From positions 1 to 64,000 of IMG/VR virus record IMGVR_UViG_3300035670_000014: a DNA stretch of 64,000 nt. One strand, written 5' to 3'. A program made the position numbers and the translations under genes. The notes below the pieces were generated by a model. It had not been told where the DNA came from and ran no database searches. It saw nothing but the letters and a program-made list of their open reading frames with translations. This DNA is from a virus. Below are positions 49,244-56,910 of this stretch, one piece after another. How positions within the stretch are numbered: position 1 is the stretch's first letter; each line of letters begins with the position of its first letter.

Positions 49244-50616
49244 TGGCTACAGGAGATAAAATTGGAGGCATGAGCCTTGGCTCATCTGTAAAAACAAATG
49301 CCTCCATAGCAGAAAGGTTCTTTAATAGTTACATATCAAATGTAACTTCAAAGATCAATGAAATAGTTCATTTTGTCTATGCTTATGATTCTTCAGGGAA
49401 AGGCGGCGTACTAAATACACCAACAGATCCAAGATATACCTTAGGCATTAACTTCTCAACAGAGAAAGGTATAAGTCCTATTTCATCTGGTATAGACGGA
49501 ACTAGTATCTATACTTTCTCAAGTACAGAGATGATAGCAGGAAAGAAAGCGTATGAAACGCTAAATCCTGTATTCTGGAAACAGGATTCACTATCTCCTT
49601 CCAGTACAAGGCCCAGGACTATTTACGAGACATTCCTTTCAGTGATGTCAAGATTTGATTCTCAGCTAGAAGCTATAAGGAGTCAAATAGTAGTTAGCTC
49701 TTCTCCAGGTGGAGTAAGCGAATATACAAAAGCTTTCATAGGCCAGGAAGCATTTAGTCCGACTGGAATAAATGCCACAGCATCAATGGCCTATAGGATT
49801 AATTATTTATCAGCCAAAATAAATGAAATAAAAGAAGATGTATACGGAGACCAGCATAACCTTAGAAGTGGGCTGGATAATACTGGGCAGTCAGTATGGT
49901 CCTTGTTACAAATAGTTGATACCCTACTTGAGCTACATGGTGGAGCGGATTACATGTCAGAGTATACATGGGAAAACCCCATAGTACTAAATCATGATTC
50001 CGTAGAAGATTTAATTACTGAAGCTATTACTGAAGTTGACGATAGAATTTCGGATTTAGAATCTAGTATTGCTGTAGTAAAAAGCGGGATAGAGGGAAAT
50101 CTATCCGTGATGGGTATTCAAGATTTATTCCTTCAAGCCTCAAGTAATCATTTAGAAAATACTTATGGAGTAGATCCACCTAGTAATGTCGGTCCGATAG
50201 ATGACTGGAATCCCTCAGTTGGAGTATTACTTGGTTTATTTACAAGATTAACTACTCTGGTAAGCACAACACTAAACTTTAGTACCTCAGCATTAACATC
50301 AATAGATAGTAATTATAGTGTACAAGTTGTCCCTGCTGCATCATCTCCATCTGTAAGATCTCTAATAGTAGATGAAGGAAATGATGAAGTAAAGAATTTT
50401 ATAACACTCTTTCTTGTAGCGCCTAAAGGAAGTGGGGATAATTTTGAGTTTAGCTTAAAAAATGGAGCAACTACGACCTTGATGCATACTTGTAATAACA
50501 CAACCACTTTTAGTTTGATTGTGTTAATTAGGGTTTGGGATTCAGCTCTTGGAAAGTCTAAATATTCCTCTATTAAGTTTGATGATTTAAAAATGATTGC
50601 TAACGCCTGGACTTAA
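49243..50616 (+). CDS. virion structural protein, probable fibre-proximal or connector
   Basis: This encodes 457 residues. The first 150 residues contain polar helices with a NASIAERFFNSYISNV segment and a long stretch rich in Ser and Gly; the region from about 180-300 is helical with EDVYGDQHNL and ITEAITEVDDRISDLESS, likely a trimeric coiled coil; the last 90 residues are beta-rich. No enzymatic motif is seen. This layout suits a fibre shaft or the connector that links the baseplate to the tail fibre encoded downstream. The family is not recognised. Confidence 0.5.
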   Translation: MATGDKIGGMSLGSSVKTNASIAERFFNSYISNVTSKINEIVHFVYAYDSSGKGGVLNTPTDPRYTLGINFSTEKGISPISSGIDGTSIYTFSSTEMIAGKKAYETLNPVFWKQDSLSPSSTRPRTIYETFLSVMSRFDSQLEAIRSQIVVSSSPGGVSEYTKAFIGQEAFSPTGINATASMAYRINYLSAKINEIKEDVYGDQHNLRSGLDNTGQSVWSLLQIVDTLLELHGGADYMSEYTWENPIVLNHDSVEDLITEAITEVDDRISDLESSIAVVKSGIEGNLSVMGIQDLFLQASSNHLENTYGVDPPSNVGPIDDWNPSVGVLLGLFTRLTTLVSTTLNFSTSALTSIDSNYSVQVVPAASSPSVRSLIVDEGNDEVKNFITLFLVAPKGSGDNFEFSLKNGATTTLMHTCNNTTTFSLIVLIRVWDSALGKSKYSSIKFDDLKMIANAWT

Positions 50617-50617
50617 T

Positions 50618-50953
50618 ATGCCATATCATTATCTAAATAATACAGATATATCTGGAGGAGGTGGTGGTGGAGGTACACTTGGTGTAGCCACTGTTTGGGC
50701 CACTGCTCCAACTATTACATTCCCGACTACCTCTCTAAGAGATGGAGATATATTCTCAGCAGACTCCTTAGGATTTACAGGATCAAGTGGAACTTTTAGA
50801 TATGACCTGGATGCTGGTATCTGGTTTCTTATATATGGAGTATTTGCAACAGAAGCAGATATGACTTCCTTTACTACTGATGTAGACAATGACATAGCAG
50901 AAGATGCAGTTCTAATTGTAAGTTCTGACCTATCAGGAGACTTAATCTCATGA
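50618..50953 (+). CDS. small polyglycine-linker protein preceding the tail fibre
   Basis: This encodes 111 residues. The ATG directly behind the previous stop is preferred; a TTG 21 bases upstream is possible but overlaps the preceding gene. Near the N-terminus a run of seven glycines follows a YHYLNNTDIS head, then come strands with FRYDLDAGIWFLIYG. It overlaps the fibre gene as ATGA. A glycine hinge and small beta-domain suggest a fibre collar or adaptor between baseplate and the next protein. The fibre gene also starts with a Gly-rich segment, supporting a joint role. Confidence 0.5.
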   Translation: MPYHYLNNTDISGGGGGGGTLGVATVWATAPTITFPTTSLRDGDIFSADSLGFTGSSGTFRYDLDAGIWFLIYGVFATEADMTSFTTDVDNDIAEDAVLIVSSDLSGDLIS

Positions 50954-53055
50954 GCTCTATTCCCTATATAAGAGAAGGTTCTTCTAATGTGAGAATGCCT
51001 AAAGACTATGGGTATGTATATGCTCAGGTTAATGACTGGGCTAGTCTAGAAGATTTAGTAGATCCCAAAGAAGGAGATATAGCTTACATCCAAGACCTTC
51101 CTACTGGAGGTGGAGGGGGGCTTGGTATGGTTTTGGGAGGCGAAGCAATCTATACTGGTGGTAGCTGGAAGTTAAGAAGAGCACAAGGACTTACAAAAGC
51201 TGCACTAGATGCATATCTTGATAGTGGAGAATATGGTTATGAGGCAATAGTTGGTTGCATAGGAGTTGTCCGTGTAACTCCATATGCTGATGCAAGTTCC
51301 AAATATTACTACTGGACTGGAAGCGAATGGCTACGTACTCCAGATGGAACTGGGTATATCCACCCTAGTGTTCCAAACTGGGATACTCTTCCTTCAGATA
51401 ATGTACAAGATGAGGATCAAGTTTTTGTTAACTCTCTTGATGATGTAGAAACTAGTAATGGAATTGCTAAGTGGTCCGAGTCAGATGAAGAATGGAAACT
51501 CCAAGAAGTAACTTATTCAGGTTGGAATCCATATACATTTAGTACTGCTTTTGCGGGCACTATTACAAATGGAGCCATTATTCGGACAGACGATGGGTCA
51601 TGGGAGGCGCCTCTTTATTTTTGGAATACTGTTGGATCTGACTGGATAAGGTCGCCTGAAAATGTTAACTATCTCTGGCCTCAAACTATTCCGGGTACTT
51701 GGGCTTCTCTTAATACAGATGGCAAGCTTAATGCGGATCGCATCTCAGTACCTAACTGGACTACAGGTGGCAGTGATGGCGTTGCACAATACGATGGCTC
51801 CGAGTGGAAGTTAGTAGAAGGTGTGGTTGATACCATTGCAAATCTTCTCGCCTTTACCGGGGAAAAAGAACCGGGAGCTAAAGTTACTGTAGGAACTGGT
51901 ATAGCAGCTGACCCTGTATATTTCTGGAGCGGCACTGGGTGGTTGCGAACTGCAGATCAGTCGCACTACATCTGGCCGCAGGTTAACAACTGGAGCGAGC
52001 TGACTACGCTACGACCTCATGCTATAAACAATGACGAAGTGCCTGTGCATACGCTTAACGTTTCTCAATCTAGCGGCACGGCGCAGTTGCATGGTGGTAC
52101 TTGGAAGCTAATTGAAGGAAAGTGGCCATCTGTAACTGACATGAACGACTGGGATGAAGGAGACATTCATTCGGGTGCAATAGCTTATGTGGACCCGACC
52201 CATCAGTATGATCAGGACTCAACTGTTTATTATTACACAGGTGGAGCTTGGGTTGCCACTCAGCCTGCTGGAGTTACAAAGGTTCACACCATTTCCTCCA
52301 TTTATGATTTTAGCGCGAGCGGTTTGGCCGATGGGGACTATGGCGTTCTGACTCCATCTGGCGGCTCTCCTATCGTGCTAAGGTACAAAGCGGCGTGTAC
52401 GATTGCGGCTGGCGGTACCCGTGCTGTCTGGATGACTCCTACTGCGTATGCTGGAAGTCCAGTTTTGCAAGCGTGGACCGACGGAACAGAAAACAATTCA
52501 ACCTTGGCCTCACAAGGGTGGACATTAGCTATTGGAACAGGCTGTACTCTTGGGCCAACTGGAGGCTATCAAAGAATGGCAACGCCCGGTTCTCAAGTTA
52601 GCGTATCGTTGGCTGCAATGTCCGGTGCGATAACATCGACCACAAAAGTAGAGTCGATTTATGAATGTAGAGGGTCAATTCCGGGAGGTTCAACTGTGCG
52701 ATCTAAACAGTTTTATCTTGCGGATGGAGTAAATGGCTATTCCATTGGTGACTCAGGCGCAGGCGGTTCCAATGGATATGGGTATCGACAAGCAGCTACT
52801 GGTGCGATTGTAAACACCCCTATTCGAGACGTTACAAGCGCAAGAATACCAGCGTTGGCGGCTACCCCATTTGTTTGTGTTGCCAGAGACGAAGGTAGAA
52901 CGGTTTTTGCATCTCTTTCAGTTAATGGAAATGCGTTTGCCGACTACCGAAGAAATCTTGGTAGTATCGCAGCCAGTATTTTTTATGTTTACATAACAGG
53001 CGATATTACTGCACCAATTACAATGGACTACCGAGGTCAGGTTCTCACCTATTAG
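50950..53055 (+). CDS. repeat-containing tail fibre with GC-rich distal half
   Basis: This encodes 701 residues. After a Gly-rich segment (about 54-64), four diverged repeats of about 101-103 residues follow, each with an aromatic Y-Y/F-W or Y-Y-Y turn, a T-G-x-x-W-(L/I/V)-R motif in the first three, and a W-(D/A/S)-x-L segment; the aromatic landmarks start near residues 119, 223, 324 and 427. The last 230 residues are a different Gly/Ser/Thr/Ala-rich beta domain, probably receptor-binding and lectin-like. Base composition rises sharply from about base 51,540, reaching 33-35 G+C per 60 bases against about 19-20 in neighbouring genes, so the distal part was probably acquired separately. It starts in an ATGA overlap. 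The fibre call is strong; the ligand is unknown. Confidence 0.75.
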   Translation: MSSIPYIREGSSNVRMPKDYGYVYAQVNDWASLEDLVDPKEGDIAYIQDLPTGGGGGLGMVLGGEAIYTGGSWKLRRAQGLTKAALDAYLDSGEYGYEAIVGCIGVVRVTPYADASSKYYYWTGSEWLRTPDGTGYIHPSVPNWDTLPSDNVQDEDQVFVNSLDDVETSNGIAKWSESDEEWKLQEVTYSGWNPYTFSTAFAGTITNGAIIRTDDGSWEAPLYFWNTVGSDWIRSPENVNYLWPQTIPGTWASLNTDGKLNADRISVPNWTTGGSDGVAQYDGSEWKLVEGVVDTIANLLAFTGEKEPGAKVTVGTGIAADPVYFWSGTGWLRTADQSHYIWPQVNNWSELTTLRPHAINNDEVPVHTLNVSQSSGTAQLHGGTWKLIEGKWPSVTDMNDWDEGDIHSGAIAYVDPTHQYDQDSTVYYYTGGAWVATQPAGVTKVHTISSIYDFSASGLADGDYGVLTPSGGSPIVLRYKAACTIAAGGTRAVWMTPTAYAGSPVLQAWTDGTENNSTLASQGWTLAIGTGCTLGPTGGYQRMATPGSQVSVSLAAMSGAITSTTKVESIYECRGSIPGGSTVRSKQFYLADGVNGYSIGDSGAGGSNGYGYRQAATGAIVNTPIRDVTSARIPALAATPFVCVARDEGRTVFASLSVNGNAFADYRRNLGSIAASIFYVYITGDITAPITMDYRGQVLTY
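51304..52251 (+). repeat. four tandem fibre repeats of about 101-103 codons
   Basis: Aromatic landmarks of equivalent position begin at 51,304, 51,616, 51,919 and 52,228. Using the fixed Trp (Tyr-equivalent in the last copy), the spacing is 309, 303 and 309 bases. The copies are diverged at DNA level, so this is protein-level repetition rather than a recent DNA duplication. They form the shaft between the N-terminal attachment region and the distal domain. Confidence 0.75.
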
Positions 53056-53062
53056 GACAAGT

Positions 53063-53299
53063 ATGCAGATTATAGCAAAGTATAGGCATCAGTTTTTAAA
53101 TGAATTAAAATCATACACAATTCATTTAGTAGATAACATTTGTACTTGTACCGAAGATGGCACTGAAGATGCGGTAGTTCTAAACTGGAATGGTGAATCA
53201 GTTTCTGGTAATTTGTCGGATGAAGTATTGAACGGGGTGTCAGCTTTAATTACAAAAACGATACAAGACGTAAGCGCAGCTGGATTATTATTAGTTTAA
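53063..53299 (+). CDS. small protein after the tail fibre, possible fibre chaperone
   Basis: This encodes 78 residues. A GGA ribosome-site core precedes the ATG. The protein has two strand-like segments, a CTCTEDGTED turn, and a helical C-terminus ending in LLLV. Base composition returns to AT-rich after the GC-rich fibre tail. Small genes directly downstream of fibre genes often code for fibre assembly chaperones (compare T4 gp38, Mu U); that is a positional inference. No family is recognised. Confidence 0.45.
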   Translation: MQIIAKYRHQFLNELKSYTIHLVDNICTCTEDGTEDAVVLNWNGESVSGNLSDEVLNGVSALITKTIQDVSAAGLLLV

Positions 53300-53328
53300 A
53301 AAACTCATATACATAATTAAGGAATATC

Positions 53329-53358
53329 ATGATCTATCTTGCTTTTAAAGCCGCCTAA
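53329..53358 (+). CDS. nine-residue mini-ORF (possible leader peptide)
   Basis: ATG to TAA encodes MIYLAFKAA, with an AAGGAAT ribosome site a few bases upstream. Its stop overlaps the start of the 54-residue gene as TAATG. It is too short to test by coding statistics. It may be a leader that sets translation of the next gene by coupling, or chance. Confidence 0.3.
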   Translation: MIYLAFKAA

Positions 53359-53522
53359 TGTCTGATAGACAGGAATACCGCTATCCCTATCCGATACTTC
53401 TATCAGACTTACAAAGGCACATAGAAGCAGCATCTAAAAAGTTAAAGATGCCAATTGATCTTCTTGAAATAGTTCCAAATGAAACCCACCTCGTCATAAG
53501 AGTAAGGGAATTAGTAAAATAA
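53358..53522 (+). CDS. 54-residue small protein between fibre genes
   Basis: Starting at the ATG in TAATG, this encodes 54 residues: a Tyr/Pro-rich head (YRYPYPILLSDL), an amphipathic basic helix, and a closing strand LVIRVRELV. It fills an otherwise open space of about 250 bases between the two larger genes. No ribosome site of its own is visible apart from that of the mini-ORF. I do not recognise it; the composition and ordered look make it a plausible real gene. Confidence 0.5.
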   Translation: MSDRQEYRYPYPILLSDLQRHIEAASKKLKMPIDLLEIVPNETHLVIRVRELVK

Positions 53523-53540
53523 ATTTAAATCAAACTTAAT

Positions 53541-53546
53541 GGAGAT
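53541..53546 (+). promoter_or_regulatory. ribosome binding site deciding the start of the beta-helix gene
   Basis: GGAGAT lies 4 bases before the ATG at 53,551. It overlaps the codons following the upstream ATG at 53,539, so translation more likely starts at the second ATG. Confidence 0.6.
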
Positions 53547-53550
53547 ATTA

Positions 53551-55341
53551 ATGAGTACAGATACTAGAGTTTCATTTGGTTCAATGGCAATATTAGTTGA
53601 AGCCGTCGAGAGTAATGCAGAGCTTAATGGGGTCCTTCCATTTAGCTTTACTGGAAATGAGATTGTAAATGTTGTATTGTTTAGCCGAAACTCTACAAGA
53701 GTTGTAACTCCGCTAAACGTAAGTACATTTAGAATGCTAAGTCAAACCTCAAAACTGTGTACTTCACTTGAGACAGTTAGAAATTCTAGATCGTCAAGCG
53801 AAGTTGGGAGATTCACTATAGCTGGAACTGGTAATCCAGTTACGGTATTTGGATTTCCTTATGAACTAATGCCAAAAGCAGGCGAGGTTACTTTTGGAAA
53901 TATATCTTCAGTAGGAATTAGCTCTAGAAGTTATCTACAAGAAAGATTTGATGAATCATCTGGAGAGTCTTTTGTTCCTATTATTATTAAGGCAGCAGAT
54001 TTCTCAGGAGTTGGTACTTTCAAAGTAGGCGACGTAGAATATCAAGTTGTAGGAGTCTGGGATTCCTTTCAAAACTTTACCTCGGGTAGCGAACTACCTC
54101 CTGATGAAGGAGGTGGAGGAGTTACCATCATTCCTAATGGTGGCACTCTAGAAGGCACCTACCAGGGAAGCGTAATATGTGAAGGTGAAGTAACAATAAC
54201 AGGTGGTTTACTTGTACAAGGATCACTTAATACTAAAGCTGGAAACTGCATAATAAATACTTTAAGTGAAGGTAATGACATTATAGTGCAAGGAGATTGG
54301 ATTTCCTCGCAAGTATTTAGTTATATGGGCGGAATTATAAGCAGTAACATTAGGATATATGGAGATTGGATATTTTCAAGTGTTAACCTAGTAAGAAATG
54401 AAGGATTTGTTTATGTACTTGGAGATCTAATTCAAGATATAGAAACCTATGGAGAATCAGAAGGTCAGTTCTATTTCTCTGTTTATACAGTAGACGGTGT
54501 AAATGGGGGTTTCATTGTGGTAGGTGGAGATTTAATAGTTCAACGATTTGAAGCAGTCGGAGGAGGACAAGATAAAGACTCAGGATCTGTGGGAAATGGA
54601 AGCTCCTTATTTGTAATGGGCAATATAAACTCTGAAACCATTCATTTATATGGTGGAAATATTACAAATGACGTAGAGGAAGTTTCTCTTCCTCAAGCAG
54701 GATCTGGCGGAGTTTTAGAGTGTGAAGGAAGTATAAACTGTGAAAATCTAGATCTATATGGTGGTAGTTGCTCTGTAATGGGACAGGGAGGAAATGGTGG
54801 GACTATACTATGCGGGGGACATTTAATTTCAAATTATATTAATTTAAATGGTGGTAATTCCTATGTAGAACAAGCAGGAACAGGCGGAATGGTAGAGGTA
54901 AATGGTTCAGCATCAGTGAAAAATACCATAAACCTAGCAGGAGGGGAGTCTTATGGAACAAATGAATATCCAGCAGGACCTGGAGGGTCATCTGGATCTT
55001 GCTATTTCTCTGGAGGTGGAAGCGTAGGGTATCTACAATTAACAGATGGAGGTGGAGTAGCTCCTACTGCGAATGCAGGGTTAGACTTCTCAGGAACCTT
55101 AAACGCTGGAACAATTGATCTCTCAATGAGATCAAATGTATATATAGTAGCAGAATCGGGATCAATTCTTAGAGTAAACTCTATGTCAGTAAAAGCAGCA
55201 CTCCATCATATTGTTGGTGATAACTATGTAGAATCTGGAGATATAAATGACTATACAATGGGCTCTATATTTTTATCAACAGGAAAGAATACAGAATGGA
55301 TGATCATACAAGGAGTTCCTGTTTCTAGCTTGTTCCCCTAA
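53551..55341 (+). CDS. glycine-rich beta-helix virion protein, probable adhesin/fibre
   Basis: This encodes 596 residues. The start is taken at the ATG after a GGAGAT ribosome site; an in-frame ATG four codons upstream has none. The first about 180 residues form a globular domain. From about 190 on there are regularly spaced short strands and G-G turns, about 40 residues per unit, such as GGTILCGGHLISNYINLNGG and GGMVEVNGSASVKNTINLAGG, the hallmark of a right-handed beta-helix; a polyglycine-like EGGGG hinge opens it. It has a resemblance to Gly-rich adhesin and bactofilin-like folds. No catalytic residues are seen. It sits after the fibre genes and before a glycosyltransferase-like gene, so a surface adhesin or decoration is likely. 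Confidence 0.6.
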   Translation: MSTDTRVSFGSMAILVEAVESNAELNGVLPFSFTGNEIVNVVLFSRNSTRVVTPLNVSTFRMLSQTSKLCTSLETVRNSRSSSEVGRFTIAGTGNPVTVFGFPYELMPKAGEVTFGNISSVGISSRSYLQERFDESSGESFVPIIIKAADFSGVGTFKVGDVEYQVVGVWDSFQNFTSGSELPPDEGGGGVTIIPNGGTLEGTYQGSVICEGEVTITGGLLVQGSLNTKAGNCIINTLSEGNDIIVQGDWISSQVFSYMGGIISSNIRIYGDWIFSSVNLVRNEGFVYVLGDLIQDIETYGESEGQFYFSVYTVDGVNGGFIVVGGDLIVQRFEAVGGGQDKDSGSVGNGSSLFVMGNINSETIHLYGGNITNDVEEVSLPQAGSGGVLECEGSINCENLDLYGGSCSVMGQGGNGGTILCGGHLISNYINLNGGNSYVEQAGTGGMVEVNGSASVKNTINLAGGESYGTNEYPAGPGGSSGSCYFSGGGSVGYLQLTDGGGVAPTANAGLDFSGTLNAGTIDLSMRSNVYIVAESGSILRVNSMSVKAALHHIVGDNYVESGDINDYTMGSIFLSTGKNTEWMIIQGVPVSSLFP

Positions 55342-55344
55342 TCT

Positions 55345-56178
55345 ATGATAGATAGAGCAGTACTTACATGGATAAGTAAATCTGAAGAGTGGTCAGCAAG
55401 TAGCTGGCCACATCCAGATATACACAAGTGGAGCTGGAAAGCTTCTCTTGAATTGCTTAAAAAGCAATTCAGTGAGGTTGTTCTTTATACGGATAGCTAT
55501 GGATCTAAGCTTTTTGAAGATTTTAATTTCAGCGATATTCTTGTTTCTTTTGATAGTAATTACCCCAAAGAACTATGGGGAATAGCTAAACTAGAAACTC
55601 AGGCACTTCAAGTAAAACCTTTTGTTCACGTAGATGGAGACTTCTACCTCTTTAACTTTCCAGATGAAGCAAGAAAGTCTAAAGTAGTAGTGCAATCTAA
55701 AGAATATAGAATTGGAAAAGATTATGACAATTCCTACAAGTTCCTAAGAAAGCATAATCTATGTGAACCTTTTATGTCTAATCTTCTTTATAATGCTGGA
55801 TTCATAGGTGGTAACGATGTAAGTAAGCTGCATCAGTACTCTACATATGGATGCAAAAATGCAAAAGAGGCATTAAAGCTATTAGATAAAAAACAAAAAG
55901 CTGAGATAAAGCATTTAAACTTTTACTTCGAGCAATGTGAAATTGTTAGATTTTCATCAGCTCCAGATACTCACTTCCTTGGAAATCCTCACCAGTTTCT
56001 TGGATCTAGCAACTATAGTCATTTTATTAATCATATAAGAAATGCAGAAGCACTAGTTTTTCATTTAAACTATCTAAAAGAAGTAGAAAGAAAGTCAGGT
56101 ATATACATAGAAGATGTGTGCTCGGATGAAGCAATAGAAAAAATGAGAAAAGAAATAAAAAAACATTCAATAAAATAA
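55345..56178 (+). CDS. glycosyltransferase-like protein (GT-A fold, DxD motif)
   Basis: This encodes 277 residues. The N-terminal half has WPHPDIHKWSWKASLELL, a strand-helix VVLYTD, and VHVDGDFYLF with D97-G98-D99, the metal and nucleotide-sugar binding DxD motif of GT-A glycosyltransferases, preceded by an LWGIAKLETQ helix. From memory this arrangement resembles the DUF6734 group of uncharacterised proteins. The second half has a Y-N-A-G-F-I-G-G strand and a basic C-terminus. No signal peptide is seen. It follows the beta-helix protein after 3 bases, so it could add sugars to a virion adhesin or to host surface polymer. The acceptor is unknown. Confidence 0.6.
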   Translation: MIDRAVLTWISKSEEWSASSWPHPDIHKWSWKASLELLKKQFSEVVLYTDSYGSKLFEDFNFSDILVSFDSNYPKELWGIAKLETQALQVKPFVHVDGDFYLFNFPDEARKSKVVVQSKEYRIGKDYDNSYKFLRKHNLCEPFMSNLLYNAGFIGGNDVSKLHQYSTYGCKNAKEALKLLDKKQKAEIKHLNFYFEQCEIVRFSSAPDTHFLGNPHQFLGSSNYSHFINHIRNAEALVFHLNYLKEVERKSGIYIEDVCSDEAIEKMRKEIKKHSIK

Positions 56179-56180
56179 TA

Positions 56181-56211
56181 TATATAGGAGCATGGGATTG
56201 CCCTATATAAT
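56181..56211 (+). promoter_or_regulatory. inverted repeat with -10-like TATAAT before the endolysin gene
   Basis: A perfect 8-bp inverted repeat TATATAGG / CCTATATA with 13 bases between lies 31 bases upstream of the endolysin ATG. A TATAAT hexamer (56,206-56,211) overlaps its right arm, but no clear -35 box is found at the right distance. It may be an operator or phage-specific promoter, or a weak hairpin between transcripts. There is no T-run, so it is not a normal terminator. Confidence 0.4.
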
Positions 56212-56241
56212 GAAGAAAAACTTTATTAAATAGGGTAAACT

Positions 56242-56910
56242 ATGACATGGCTAAAATCAGCAAGAAGTCTAATTGCAAGAGCAGGGCTATCTCTAATAGC
56301 TCCATCCAACGCCCCTCAAGTTGTAAAACTTGTAGAGACTAAAACAGAACAAGAGCTATATGGGGAAGCTATAGTTGCTTTAGCTAGGGAAGAAGTTGGA
56401 GTCAGAGAGATTCCTATGAATTCCAATAGAGGCCCCAGGGTTGAAGAGTACCAGAGAGTTGTAGGCGAGTGGGCTGTAGGAGGACACTGGTGTGCATCTT
56501 TCGTTTCTGCCATGTGTAAGTGGGCAGCAGAAAGATTACAAGAAGTTACTAATGTTCCAATCACTGGAGGGGTAACTAGGATGTGGAGGAAGTCCCATGA
56601 AAGAGGACTTCTTTGCTATACTCCTGAAGATGTTATAACTGGTCGAGTTGAAATAAAACCTGGTGACATATTCATACAATGTCATGACATAGAGAAAGTA
56701 AGAAGAATAAGAAATTTTGAAGAAATAAGCGCGCCTAGCCATACCGGTCTTTGTACTGGTGAATATGATAAAAGAACAAAGGAATACTTCACTATAGAAG
56801 GCAACAGCAATGTTGCTGGATCAAGGAATGGTGGTGGAGTATATGCCAGATCTAGAAACTTAGTAGATAATAAGCTAGTAGGCTTTATAAGACCAGAGTT
56901 AAAGAAATGA
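56242..56910 (+). CDS. CHAP-domain endolysin
   Basis: This is a 222-residue cell-wall hydrolase for release of progeny. The CHAP (cysteine-histidine amidohydrolase/peptidase) domain covers about residues 45-215: catalytic C84 in the W-C-x-S-F-V context, H167 in a P-S-H-T-G strand, and E186 followed by N188 in TIEGNSN. All key residues are present. The first 30 residues are basic and hydrophobic (SARSLIARAGLSLIAP), possibly a membrane-associating segment, but not a clear signal peptide. There is no separate cell-wall-binding domain. A GGG-containing ribosome site precedes the start. It overlaps the next gene as ATGA. It stands opposite the small membrane genes on the other strand. Confidence 0.8.
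   Translation: MTWLKSARSLIARAGLSLIAPSNAPQVVKLVETKTEQELYGEAIVALAREEVGVREIPMNSNRGPRVEEYQRVVGEWAVGGHWCASFVSAMCKWAAERLQEVTNVPITGGVTRMWRKSHERGLLCYTPEDVITGRVEIKPGDIFIQCHDIEKVRRIRNFEEISAPSHTGLCTGEYDKRTKEYFTIEGNSNVAGSRNGGGVYARSRNLVDNKLVGFIRPELKK

Noticed and set aside
52395-52601. A 68-residue frame within the GC-rich part of the tail fibre
   Set aside because: It lies fully inside the fibre gene in another frame; Cys/Trp-rich content suggests chance opening in GC-rich sequence.
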